Origin: Paenibacillus dendritiformis
Lineage (GTDB): Bacteria; Bacillota; Bacilli; Paenibacillales; Paenibacillaceae
Assembly: GCF_945605565.1 (NCBI RefSeq)
Contig: NZ_OX216966.1
Coordinates: 186,001-250,000 of the forward strand
DNA: 64,000 nt
Direction of reading: 5' to 3'
Numbering within the stretch: position 1 is the stretch's first letter; each line of letters starts with the position of its first letter. This document shows positions 17,837 through 26,453 of the stretch, piece after piece. The notes below the pieces were generated by a model. It made no database searches. It was not told the DNA's origin and saw nothing but the letters and a program-made list of their open reading frames with translations. Both the position numbers and the translations under genes were made by a program.

Positions 17837-18180
17837 TTTTACGGGATCCAAGAGACCGCGCCGGATCCTGGGGGCATCATCGCCTCCAGGAGGTATCATC
17901 GCCTCGTTGCCTTCAGGAGGCATCCTTGCCTCTCGGGGCTTGAACGTGTGGAGGGAATTGTTGCTATTTTACAGGAATTTCGGCTCAATGAGTCCACATC
18001 CCGAGGAATTGCTGCAAATATACATCATTTTAGGCCCTTTTGCTTCAAGCCGAAGCAAAACGGGTGAAATTCCTGCAGATTTGCAGGATTCCCTTTCTGG
18101 TAAAGTCGTCCACATCGAATTGCTGTATTTTCACAGGATTTCGCTTACCGAATAGGCGTGTCAGGGAAATGGTCCAGCTT
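17837..18180. repeat. Core of composite repeat, locus 1
   Basis: A 344-bp segment between MITE-like copies A and B. It is closely related to 45293-45715 between copies C and D. It contains three short tandem units built on GGAGGxATCxTxGCCTC (about 17870-17935) and several ~50-bp units ending in TTTGCAGGATTxC. An open frame across the core ends ...LLYFHRISLTE in this locus and ...LLYLRRISLTE in the other. Substitutions between the two loci do not look synonymous-biased, so it is treated as non-coding. Confidence 0.65.
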
Positions 18181-18349
18181 TCAGGCCGTTGGAAAACCCC
18201 TGTTTTTATTAAGGGGTGGAGATTGTCCATTTCCTACTCAAAACTTGGCACCCATAGCGTTTTACCTCGATTTTTTCTACTGAGAGACGAGATCCACCAC
18301 ATAAAAAATGAAGTGCCCAAAAATCCTCTGGACTTTCTCAACAGTCTGA
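18181..18349 (+). repeat. MITE-like element, copy B (169 bp)
   Basis: Same element as copy A, same orientation: begins TCAGGCCGTTGGAAAA and ends TTCTCAACAGTCTGA. Together with copy A it brackets the core 17837-18180. Confidence 0.75.
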
Positions 18350-18500
18350 AATGTGCAGCAATTTCCGCCGTTATCGCTTGAGTAGGAGACCATTTCGGTG
18401 AAAAGATGTAGATTTGCAGGAATTTTGCCGAATACCGCCCCGTTAGAGCGAAAAAGCTGCATTTACGCAGGATTCAGCAGTTCAGCTTCTACAGCGCAAA
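18350..18500. repeat. Short TGCAGGA-type intergenic repeat units
   Basis: This tail contains ATTTGCAGGAATTTTGCC and ATTTACGCAGGATTCAG. They belong to the same degenerate ~50-bp family seen around 45060-45115, 45540-45710, 45895-46017 and 60745-60945. No gene was seen. Confidence 0.5.
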
Positions 18501-18501
18501 C

Positions 18502-18534
18502 AAGCCCTCCCAAAGCCATGCTTCGGGAGGGCTT
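18502..18534 (-). terminator. Hairpin terminator downstream of the GH38 alpha-mannosidase
   Basis: AAGCCCTCCC and GGGAGGGCTT form a perfect 10-bp stem just after the stop codon; on the minus strand it is followed by GTTTG. The stem is strong and the T tract weak. Confidence 0.65.
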
Positions 18535-18540
18535 GCTCAT

Positions 18541-21258
18541 TTATTTCTTCATGCCGAGCGTGAAGATTTCCGCTGCGCCGAGCTCAACGCTGACGCTGCG
18601 CTTGTCGCCGGAAGCGAGGTCTTCGCCCTTCACTTCCATGATGCTGCTACGATAGAAGCCGCTGTCTGCCTGCGGAAGAGAGACGTGCAACGTGTTCGCT
18701 TCATGCGCGAAGTTGACCCAGCGGCCAACCATGTCGCCGGTCTGCTCCGCCATCTTGATCGAGGAGAACGCGATGCCTTCGCCTTCCCATGCCAGGAACG
18801 CATGGTTGGCTGGCAGCTTGCCAGCATGCACCTCGGCCTGACGGACAATCCACGGCACCTGGAACGTGTGCGCTTCCTTGTATGCGCCGGAGGTCACGAC
18901 ATCGCCCGCATGCGGAATAATCGCATATTCGGCGGTGTACGTGCCCAGGCATTGCGCTTCCGGCGTCGGGAAGACACCCCAGTCGCCAAGCTCGCCCGAA
19001 GAGCGGAGCAAGGTGACCGCCATCGTGTTGCTGCCGTCGCGCAGCACTTCATATTCGAACAGCCCTTTGTTGGCGATGGTCAGGCCGAGCTGGCCGTCGC
19101 TTACGCTGACGAACGTATGCTGATGCTGATCGTTGCTCGGATTCTCCCATTCCGGAGCCGGCTGTGTATTGCGGCGGGCCACCTCGAAGATGGATTCCGC
19201 CTGGTGCGTCTCCGCCTGCAGGGCGGTCGGGAACAGCGCGCGCAACCGGTGATCCTTCGCTTCGTTATGAATGGTCACCTGCACTTCGACGCGCTTCGCG
19301 CCGCGATCGAGCGTGTAGCGGGTCACAAGCCGGAACGGCACCATTGCTGTGGAGCGCTGCGCCGTACGTCTTGGGAAGTCTACCAGCTCATTCATCTCTT
19401 CCTGCAGCTTCTCGTCGGCGGAAGCCGGAATCTCCCATTGGTGAACCGCTTCGATGACAGCGCGGTACGGCGCGTCTTCGACGACGCGGATATCGGCCGC
19501 CAGACCTGCCGTCGTCAGCGGCACCTCGCCGTCCGGCTTGCGGAACATGTACTCGTTCCCGATGTCTCCGCTGTCTTCGTACACATTCAGCCCGCTGAAT
19601 GTATGTCCCGTCGCTTTGTCAGTCAGCGTCAAGGAGCCGTCCGCCTCGACGACCGCCTTCAGATGTTCGTTCTCGAGCGTATTCTGCCCATTCAACAGGC
19701 TGGCCGCTTGCGGCGCTTCTCCGCCTGCCACCCAGGCGAAGGTCTGATACGCGAAGGCCGGCATGCCGCTTGCCTGCAGGCGAACCTTCACGCAGCGCGC
19801 CACATAAGGCTGGCGGAACTTGTCCTTCGGCAGGTCGTAGCCGAACTGGACGCCGGCGTCTTCCCATTCGCAGACGACCGCATTGCCGTTCGCATCGATA
19901 ACCGTGCCCGGCACGATCGGCTCCTGCTTCAGCTCCCGCGCCAGCTTCGTCGGATGCCCTTCGCGGAAGTAGCGGCGCTTCAGCTCCAGCGTCACTTCGA
20001 CGACGCCGCTGCGCTCATAGCCCGCCGTATTGAATACGACGAACGGCACGCCTTCCTTGGCGCCGTATGCCGATGTGTCGATCTGCTTCACGAGGCTGTC
20101 TACCGTCTCATTAATAATCATCTCGGTCATATGCTTCGACTTCTCGAAGCGCGTCACCATCTCGCGGTGGACTTCATCGACGCTGCACCCGCAGATGCTG
20201 TCATGCGGATGGTTCTGCATCAATGTCTTCCAGGCATAGACGAACAGAGGGTGCGGATAGGGCTTGCCTGCCTGGTCAGCGAATGCCGCCAGCGGCTCCG
20301 CCACCTTCTCCAGGAGCGTCTGGTTCTCCGCGTTCATCTGCTTGAGGTAGACGCGGGAAGAAGCGGTATTGACCAGGGTATACCAGCCGTCGGTGCGCTG
20401 GCTGCGCAGTTCGCCCTTTACCGTCTGCAGATTCTCAGGCAATTCCTGTCTCAGCACATCCACATAGTAATTGAAGTTGGAGTGTACGAAGTCCACATCC
20501 GGGAACAGCTTCTTCGCCACTTCAATCGCTTTGGACAGATCCGTCTGAATCGGCTGATGGTCGCAGCCGTTCATGAACAACAGATGCGGCGTGGAAGCGA
20601 ATTTCTCCGCATTGTCGATATTCTTCTCCCAATAGGCAATCGCTTGCTGCTCATCAACCGGCACTTCCATACCGTTGCAGTACCAGTTCGCGAACAGAAT
20701 GCCGATGACGCGCGATCCGTCCGGCGATTCCCAGATCATTTCCGAGAATGGGGACTCGTATGCGGCATCTTCGGATACCTGGTTGTTGAAGCCGGTCGGC
20801 TTCACGCCGCGTCCGAACACGGCGACATCGATATTGGCCTGCTTGAGCATCTGCGGCGCCTGGCCCATATTGCCGAACGAATCAGGGAAATACCCGATCT
20901 TGGAGATGGTGCCGCCGTATTGGTTCGCATCGCGATGTCCGATCTGCAGGTTGCGCACATTCGCCTCGCTGCTCGTCAGGAACTCATCCTGCAGAATGTA
21001 CCATGGACCGATATGAATGCGGCCTTCGCGGATATATTTCTCCAGCTTGTCCTTCATTTCGGGACGGACCTGGAGGTAATCTTCCAGCATAATCGTCTGG
21101 CCGTCGAGATGGAAGCTCTTGAAGCCCGGGTCGTTGTCGAGCGTATCCAGCAGCGTGTCCATCAATTCGATCAGCAGCGCATGGTGATACTCGTAAGGCA
21201 TATACCACTCGCGATCCCAGTGCGTATGAGAGATGATGTGGGCCGTTTTTTTCGTCAT
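18541..21258 (-). CDS. Alpha-mannosidase, GH38
   Basis: A 905-residue cytosolic enzyme, the usual size for bacterial GH38 (MngB/Mn-dependent type). HTHWDREWYMPYEYHH at residues 11-26 supplies the zinc-binding His and Asp, and DSFGNMGQAPQML near residue 125 contains the nucleophile region (usually D-x-FG). NHPHDSICGCSVDEVHREM near residue 370 holds the later metal-binding His/Asp. The C-terminal ~400 residues are the beta-sandwich domains. The GH125 gene ends 25 bp upstream, so the two enzymes are co-transcribed. They would successively remove alpha-mannose units from internalised oligosaccharides such as N-glycan or yeast-mannan fragments. Confidence 0.95.
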   Translation of the reverse strand: MTKKTAHIISHTHWDREWYMPYEYHHALLIELMDTLLDTLDNDPGFKSFHLDGQTIMLEDYLQVRPEMKDKLEKYIREGRIHIGPWYILQDEFLTSSEANVRNLQIGHRDANQYGGTISKIGYFPDSFGNMGQAPQMLKQANIDVAVFGRGVKPTGFNNQVSEDAAYESPFSEMIWESPDGSRVIGILFANWYCNGMEVPVDEQQAIAYWEKNIDNAEKFASTPHLLFMNGCDHQPIQTDLSKAIEVAKKLFPDVDFVHSNFNYYVDVLRQELPENLQTVKGELRSQRTDGWYTLVNTASSRVYLKQMNAENQTLLEKVAEPLAAFADQAGKPYPHPLFVYAWKTLMQNHPHDSICGCSVDEVHREMVTRFEKSKHMTEMIINETVDSLVKQIDTSAYGAKEGVPFVVFNTAGYERSGVVEVTLELKRRYFREGHPTKLARELKQEPIVPGTVIDANGNAVVCEWEDAGVQFGYDLPKDKFRQPYVARCVKVRLQASGMPAFAYQTFAWVAGGEAPQAASLLNGQNTLENEHLKAVVEADGSLTLTDKATGHTFSGLNVYEDSGDIGNEYMFRKPDGEVPLTTAGLAADIRVVEDAPYRAVIEAVHQWEIPASADEKLQEEMNELVDFPRRTAQRSTAMVPFRLVTRYTLDRGAKRVEVQVTIHNEAKDHRLRALFPTALQAETHQAESIFEVARRNTQPAPEWENPSNDQHQHTFVSVSDGQLGLTIANKGLFEYEVLRDGSNTMAVTLLRSSGELGDWGVFPTPEAQCLGTYTAEYAIIPHAGDVVTSGAYKEAHTFQVPWIVRQAEVHAGKLPANHAFLAWEGEGIAFSSIKMAEQTGDMVGRWVNFAHEANTLHVSLPQADSGFYRSSIMEVKGEDLASGDKRSVSVELGAAEIFTLGMKK

Positions 21259-21283
21259 GTTCTGTCCCTCTCTTCTTGTCGGA

Positions 21284-22567
21284 TTAGGCTTTCAACCAAT
21301 ATTCACGGTAGATTAGCTCAGAGAATAAGCTGTTCGACCAGGCGAACCATTCACGAGTGAATTGGGCCGGATCGTCCACATGGAATCCTTCATGCATATA
21401 ACCGGTGTCGGCATCCGTCGCCGTCAGCAGCTGAATCAAGCTGTCGATCTCTTGCTGCGATCCGGCGGTCAGCCCCTGCATCGACAAGGCGATATGCCAG
21501 ATGTATTGGTCAGGGGTATGCGGGCTGCCGATGCCCTGAGCGGCCTTGCCGGAATAATAGTAAGGATTGTCCTCGCTCAGGATGAAGCGGCGCGTATTCT
21601 GATAGATCGGATCGTCCTCCGTCGTATAACCGAGATAAGGAATGGCCAGCAAGCTAGGCACATTCGCATCATCCATCAGATTATAGTTGCCGAAGCCATC
21701 GGTTTCATAGGCATAGATTTTTCCGTATTTCGGGTGATGAAAGATGCCGTAATTGTGAATGCCGTCCTCAATCTCTTCACACAAGGCGCGGGCCTTGGCG
21801 GCGAATGGCGCATCCTCGTAGACTGCCGTTGCGATCTCCTCCAAATAACGAAGCACGACAACGGCGAACATATTCGAAGGAATCAGGTAACCGAAGGTGC
21901 ACGCATCGTCGCTTGGCCGGAAGCCGGACCACGTCATGCCCGTATAGTTGACCGGCATGCCTTGCCCGTTGTTCTTGAGCGTGTCCGTCTTGCGGCAGTC
22001 CATGCGCGAGAACCGGTAAGGCGATTGCTCGAAGTGGCGCTGCTCCGTCGTCCACAGGTTCATGATGATATGCGCGACCGTCTTGTACTCGCCATCGAAG
22101 AGCGACGTATCGCCCGTCTCCTTCCAGTACAAATAGCTCAACTGGATCGGGTAGCACAGCGAATCGATCTCATATTTCCGTTCCCAGACCCAGCCGTTCA
22201 GTTCCGTCTGATCCCGGTGATGAATCTGATCGAGCGGAATTTCTTCCTCATTGAATGCGTTGGCGTACGGGTCGATTTGAATATATTTCAACTGCTTGCG
22301 CACCAGCCCGGCAATGATGCGGCGAATATCGGCATCCTCCTTGGCAAGCGGCATATACTGGCGCACTTGGGCGCTGGAGTCGCGCAACCACATGGCGGGG
22401 ATGTCTCCGGTGAAGACATATGACGTGCCGTCTTCATGCAATTTGGTTGTCGTCTGCAGCGTATTCGGGAAACAGTTCAAGAACAGCTGCTGCAATTTCG
22501 GGTTGTCCGCTAATCGGGTCTTGGCTTCTTCCATCACGCGAAGCACGGCTTGCGGTAGGCGTTCCAT
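21284..22567 (-). CDS. Exo-alpha-1,6-mannosidase, GH125 (DUF1237)
   Basis: A 427-residue metal-independent alpha-mannosidase of family GH125, an (alpha/alpha)6-barrel that cleaves terminal alpha-1,6-mannose. Recognisable family segments are IPAMWLRDSSAQVRQYMPLA near residue 45-65, DQTELNGWVWERKYEIDSLC near residue 122, WSGFRPSDDACTFGYLIPSN near residue 212, and the C-terminal WFAWSNSLFSELI. The ATG at 22565-22567 sits 9 nt after AGGAG; an upstream in-frame ATG at 22588 has no ribosome binding site. It is first in a GH125-GH38 pair and lies beside a sugar ABC importer, consistent with intracellular degradation of mannan-type oligosaccharides. Confidence 0.94.
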   Translation of the reverse strand: MERLPQAVLRVMEEAKTRLADNPKLQQLFLNCFPNTLQTTTKLHEDGTSYVFTGDIPAMWLRDSSAQVRQYMPLAKEDADIRRIIAGLVRKQLKYIQIDPYANAFNEEEIPLDQIHHRDQTELNGWVWERKYEIDSLCYPIQLSYLYWKETGDTSLFDGEYKTVAHIIMNLWTTEQRHFEQSPYRFSRMDCRKTDTLKNNGQGMPVNYTGMTWSGFRPSDDACTFGYLIPSNMFAVVVLRYLEEIATAVYEDAPFAAKARALCEEIEDGIHNYGIFHHPKYGKIYAYETDGFGNYNLMDDANVPSLLAIPYLGYTTEDDPIYQNTRRFILSEDNPYYYSGKAAQGIGSPHTPDQYIWHIALSMQGLTAGSQQEIDSLIQLLTATDADTGYMHEGFHVDDPAQFTREWFAWSNSLFSELIYREYWLKA

Positions 22568-22737
22568 GTCAGCTCTCTCCTTCTCCATCCATCAATCAAA
22601 GTAGTCGTGTAAGCCGTCTTTTCCGGCCATTACATTATTTATCACATTAGATATGTCCATCATATTGTATATAAGGCTTGTGCAAAATTCAACCAATAAT
22701 CGTACCTATTCCGCAGTCTTACACGCGAATAGCAGAC

Positions 22738-22767
22738 AGTCAGGTGAAGCCTACGCTCCACCTGACT
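22738..22767 (-). terminator. Terminator hairpin after the sugar-binding lipoprotein gene
   Basis: AGTCAGGTG and CACCTGACT form an inverted repeat (22738-22767) with an 11-12-nt loop, about 75 bp after the stop codon. It could limit read-through from the ABC operon into the mannosidase genes. Confidence 0.6.
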
Positions 22768-22839
22768 GCACAGTTGCGGCGATTCATTGCTGGCCGGCAG
22801 CATACTGCCTTCAACCAGCGAATGGAACGATGCCGTTAT

Positions 22840-24321
22840 TTATTTTCTGGATGCTTTCCACTCATCCAATTGTTTTTGCATTTCGGCTTGAACTTTATCC
22901 AATCCAGCCGCTTTGAATTTCTCGACTGCCTTCGGCACGTATACTTTCGGATCTACCGAGCCGGTGAACAGGGACGCATAGAACTCGTCTTTGACGTTCG
23001 TCAGCGCGGTCATTTCCGTTTTTACGCTGTCTGCATTGAAGTGGAAGCCAAGCAGCGGCGCATTTTTCGCATTGTCATTGAATTGAGCGAACTGCTCCCA
23101 TTTATCTTTCGGGTCGGCAGGAAGCTTATCCAAGATGAAGAAGTTGCCCAACGTAAAGGTTGGCATGTCATACGATTCCGTTTTTGCTGGCAAGTACTCA
23201 ACCGTTTCTTCATCAATGCGTTTGTAGTGAACGTCTTCGATACCGTTGTTCACCAGGTTGCGCAGGTAACGATCGGAGTTCAACAGGTTCAGGAATTGCA
23301 TTGCTTTCTCCGGATGCGGGCTGTTCGCGGAGATCGCGTGCATGGAGCCCATTACGGACCAGTTATATACATATGGTTCTGTGTAAGGAACCGATTCAAC
23401 CGGATAACCCATCGATTGAGACCACAGATTATCGGCGAATGGCTGCGTATCCGGCATATCTACGAGCCATTTTCCGGTTTTCATTTCATCCCCGCCGGAA
23501 GCGGTTGCGGCATCCTTCTTCAGGTAGCCTTTTTTGTAGTAGTCATGCATCGTCTCGAAGCTTTTCATAATGTCCGGCTGTTCGAGAATATTGACGATTT
23601 TGAGCTCGTTCGTGTCTGTCAATGCGACGCCCAATGGCAGGTTCTCGTTCACCAGGTCGTAAGGGACAGCGAACTTGAACTGCTTATCTGCGGACAGCGG
23701 GTACAATCCCGGCTCGCCCTCTTTGACCTTCGCAAGCAGCGGCTCCAGATCTTCCAGCGTCTTCACGCTGTTGATATCCAGATTGTATTTGTCAACAAGC
23801 CCTTTGTTGAAGCGGAATACTTTCTGGGCCGGCAATTCTTTGTTGACCGGAATCGCATACGTTTTTCCATCGATCTTAGCGCCTTCGAGGAACGAAGGGT
23901 GAACCAGCTTTTTAATGTCTTGGCCATACTGATCCATCAGTTCGTCAAGCGGATAGAATGCGCCTTTCTTCGAATTGGCAACGTATTCAAAAGCCCACGA
24001 AGAAGTGAATGCGATATCAAACGGTTCGCCGGAAGCGGCAATAACGCCCATTTTTTGGTTGTAATCGCCCCAGTCGAACAGCTTCATTTTGACGGTAACA
24101 CCGATTTTTTCCTTCGTGTACTCGCTAACCTTTTCCATGACCTTGTCCAAATCTTTTTGCGGCGCTCCGATGGAATACCAGATCAGCTCAACCGGCTTCT
24201 CGCTCGTGCCTGCTTCTGCTCCGCCCGCTTCTTCCTTCTTGCCGCCGCAGCCAGCCAGTGCCAGCGAAGCGACCAGGACAAGACAGAAGGTCATGAGCAA
24301 CAATTTTTTTGCCTTAGCCAT
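22840..24321 (-). CDS. ABC transporter substrate-binding lipoprotein (LipO/YtcQ type)
   Basis: A 493-residue secreted lipoprotein. The signal peptide MAKAKKLLLMTFCLVLVASL ends in the lipobox LALAGC (Cys about residue 25). The mature protein is a family-1 extracellular solute-binding protein, of the large (~500 aa) class that pairs with LplB/LplC permeases. Typical oligosaccharide-binder segments such as NSDRYLRNLVNNGIED occur late in the protein. It is the third gene of the operon permease-permease-binding protein (26292 to 22840), next to mannosidases, so mannose-containing oligosaccharides are the probable ligand. The ligand is inferred from context. Confidence 0.9.
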   Translation of the reverse strand: MAKAKKLLLMTFCLVLVASLALAGCGGKKEEAGGAEAGTSEKPVELIWYSIGAPQKDLDKVMEKVSEYTKEKIGVTVKMKLFDWGDYNQKMGVIAASGEPFDIAFTSSWAFEYVANSKKGAFYPLDELMDQYGQDIKKLVHPSFLEGAKIDGKTYAIPVNKELPAQKVFRFNKGLVDKYNLDINSVKTLEDLEPLLAKVKEGEPGLYPLSADKQFKFAVPYDLVNENLPLGVALTDTNELKIVNILEQPDIMKSFETMHDYYKKGYLKKDAATASGGDEMKTGKWLVDMPDTQPFADNLWSQSMGYPVESVPYTEPYVYNWSVMGSMHAISANSPHPEKAMQFLNLLNSDRYLRNLVNNGIEDVHYKRIDEETVEYLPAKTESYDMPTFTLGNFFILDKLPADPKDKWEQFAQFNDNAKNAPLLGFHFNADSVKTEMTALTNVKDEFYASLFTGSVDPKVYVPKAVEKFKAAGLDKVQAEMQKQLDEWKASRK

Positions 24322-24425
24322 GTTTTTCCTCCCCTTTTTGTGACCAAGTTGTTGTGTATATTATTTCCGGAGCGGCGGCCTGCTTATGTATGCCGCCGCC
24401 CGGGAATAATCGAAGGTGGTCTTGC

Positions 24426-25340
24426 TTATTCTTTCACCGCGCCAATCGTCAAGCCTTGAACGAAATAGCGCTGGAAGAACGGATACGCGCATGCGATTGG
24501 CAATGTAGCCAGGACGACGAGCGCCATCCGTGTCGATTCTTGCGGCAGCGTCCGCATCAATTCAAGCGTCTGACCCGAAGCATTGAGCTGCGCATTGTTG
24601 AGCAAGAATTGCATACTGTTCTCGATCCGCATCAGCATCGATTGCAGCGGAACGAGCGCAGGGTTGTCGATGTAGAGCAAGGCGTTGAACCAGTCGTTCC
24701 AGAAACCAAGCGTGGCGAACAATCCAATCGTGGCAATCCCCGGCAAGGAGATGGGCAGCACAATCGTAATGAATGCCCGTAATTCCCCGGCTCCGTCAAT
24801 CTTGGCCGATTCGATAATCGCATCCGGCACCGTTGTGTTATAGAACGTTCTCATGATAAGGACGTAGAACGCATTCATGATAAGCGGCAAAATCAGCGCC
24901 CAGATCGTGTCTTTCAAATGAAGCACTTGCGTTAGAACCATATAAGTCGGCACTAGTCCGCCATTGAACAGCATCGTAAAGAAGGCGATAAAGGAGAAAA
25001 ATCCCCGATATTGGAAGTTCTTGCGCGAAATCGCGTAAGCGTATAGACAAATTACCGCCAAGCTGATAAGCGTCCCCACAACCGTAATCAGGATGGTGAC
25101 TCCATAGGAGCGAAGAAGCTGATCGCCGGCCTTGAAAATGTATTCATAAGCGGAAAAGCTCCATTTCTCCGGGAATATGGAATACCCGTTCCGTGCGAGC
25201 GCCTCCTCATTCGTCAATGAAATAACAATGACGAACAAGAACGGGTAGACGCACAGGAAAGCAAACACACCGGCAATGAGGTTGAATATCAGGTTAGTGC
25301 CTCTCGATAAATTGTGGAAATCTCGTGTTTTTTTTCTCAA
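24426..25340 (-). CDS. Sugar ABC transporter permease, LplC/YtcP type
   Basis: A 304-residue inner-membrane permease with six predicted helices. The EAA loop reads ESAKIDGAGELRAFITIVLP near residue 205. The frame is open further upstream, but the start chosen is a TTG at 25338-25340, 5 nt after a GGGGGGG tract and just 13 nt after the stop of the preceding permease; family homology starts with RKKTRDFHNLSRG. The C-terminus QRYFVQGLTIGAVKE is the usual end of CUT1-type permeases. No ATPase gene is present in the cluster, so a shared MsmX-type ATPase elsewhere is expected. Confidence 0.92.
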   Translation of the reverse strand: MRKKTRDFHNLSRGTNLIFNLIAGVFAFLCVYPFLFVIVISLTNEEALARNGYSIFPEKWSFSAYEYIFKAGDQLLRSYGVTILITVVGTLISLAVICLYAYAISRKNFQYRGFFSFIAFFTMLFNGGLVPTYMVLTQVLHLKDTIWALILPLIMNAFYVLIMRTFYNTTVPDAIIESAKIDGAGELRAFITIVLPISLPGIATIGLFATLGFWNDWFNALLYIDNPALVPLQSMLMRIENSMQFLLNNAQLNASGQTLELMRTLPQESTRMALVVLATLPIACAYPFFQRYFVQGLTIGAVKE

Positions 25341-25353
25341 TGTCGTCCCCCCC

Positions 25354-26292
25354 TTAGAACAGCGCGTTGTCCTTGTCCACTTTACGCACAATCCAGTTCG
25401 ATGTCATAACGAGAATGAATCCGACCAGCGACTGATACAAGCCTGCGGCCGTACTCATCGAGATTTCCCCTGTTGCCTTCAGCCCCCGGTACACGTACGT
25501 ATCGATGACGTTCGTTACGCTGTACAACGGACCGGAGTCGCGTGGAATCTGATAGAACAAACCGAAATCCGCATAAAAGATTCTGCCGATGGCCAGCAAT
25601 GTCAGAATGGTCATCAAAGGCGTAATCGCAGGTATCGTAATATGGCGAATCTGCTGCCACTTGTTAGCGCCGTCAATCATTGCTGCCTCATAATAAGTCT
25701 TGTCAATCCCGACAATGGCGGCCAAATAAACGACGCTGGAATACCCGATTCCTTTCCACAGATTGAGGAAGACGAGAATATAAGGCCAATACGTGGTGTC
25801 GGAATACCAGGAGACCGGATCCTTTCCTAACCAAGTCAGGAATTGGTTCAGTACCCCTTTGTCGACGCTCAGGAAGCTGAACGTGAAATAACCGACGATG
25901 ACCCACGACAAGAAGTGAGGAAGGAACATCCCGGTCTGATATATCTTCGCCAGCCGCTTGTTCACAATCTCGCTCAAAATGATAGCCATCGCCACGGCCC
26001 CGACCAGACCAAGCACGATAAACACCATGTTGTACAAAATTGTGTTGCGCGTAATGACATATGCGTCATTGGTACCGAAAAGATATTCGAAATTTTTAAA
26101 GCCTACCCATTCACTTTGCTGCAAGCTGGCAAGGAAGCCGTCTCTGCTAAAACGATAATCCTTGAAAGCGATAACAGTCCCGAACATCGGCAGGTAGGAG
26201 AAGAACAAAAACCACAAGGCTCCCGGAAGAACCATGATGAGAAAAATCCAGTTGCGGTTTAAGCTCCGAAAAACGTTCTTGATGGATTGCAT
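25354..26292 (-). CDS. Sugar ABC transporter permease, LplB type
   Basis: A 312-residue inner-membrane permease with six predicted helices. The EAA loop reads EAAMIDGANKWQQIRHITIP near residue 190 and there is the usual LplB N-terminal FSYLPMFGTVIAFKDYR. Two in-frame ATGs exist: 26301 abuts the GGGGG ribosome binding site, and 26292 lies 9 nt beyond it and is preferred. It is the first structural gene of the importer operon and is separated from the YesN regulator gene by a long terminator hairpin at 26382-26441. Confidence 0.92.
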   Translation of the reverse strand: MQSIKNVFRSLNRNWIFLIMVLPGALWFLFFSYLPMFGTVIAFKDYRFSRDGFLASLQQSEWVGFKNFEYLFGTNDAYVITRNTILYNMVFIVLGLVGAVAMAIILSEIVNKRLAKIYQTGMFLPHFLSWVIVGYFTFSFLSVDKGVLNQFLTWLGKDPVSWYSDTTYWPYILVFLNLWKGIGYSSVVYLAAIVGIDKTYYEAAMIDGANKWQQIRHITIPAITPLMTILTLLAIGRIFYADFGLFYQIPRDSGPLYSVTNVIDTYVYRGLKATGEISMSTAAGLYQSLVGFILVMTSNWIVRKVDKDNALF

Positions 26293-26381
26293 CAGATTCA
26301 TCCCCCGTTGCTATGTTGTAACTATAGCGTACCCCAATTGATGCGCTTCCAATAGTCAACAAACTTTAGATTTGGTGTACA

Positions 26382-26441
26382 AAATAAAGGAAGGGCTTTC
26401 ACAGATGCCACATTTTCATGTGATACCGTGGAACCCCTTCC
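26382..26441 (-). terminator. Long hairpin terminator after the YesN regulator
   Basis: GGAAGGGG-TTCCAC pairs with GTGAAAGCCCTTCC across about 55 nt, with an inner CACAT/ATGTG hairpin. On the minus strand it is followed by TTTATTTTG. It begins 12 nt after the stop codon. Confidence 0.7.
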
Positions 26442-26453
26442 CAGTAATGTATT

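Noticed and set aside
17796..18155. Open frame across the first composite core, with a similar frame at 45344-45592
   Set aside because: The frames match because the DNA is repeated. Differences between loci are not biased to synonymous sites, and there is no ribosome binding site, so no gene was called.
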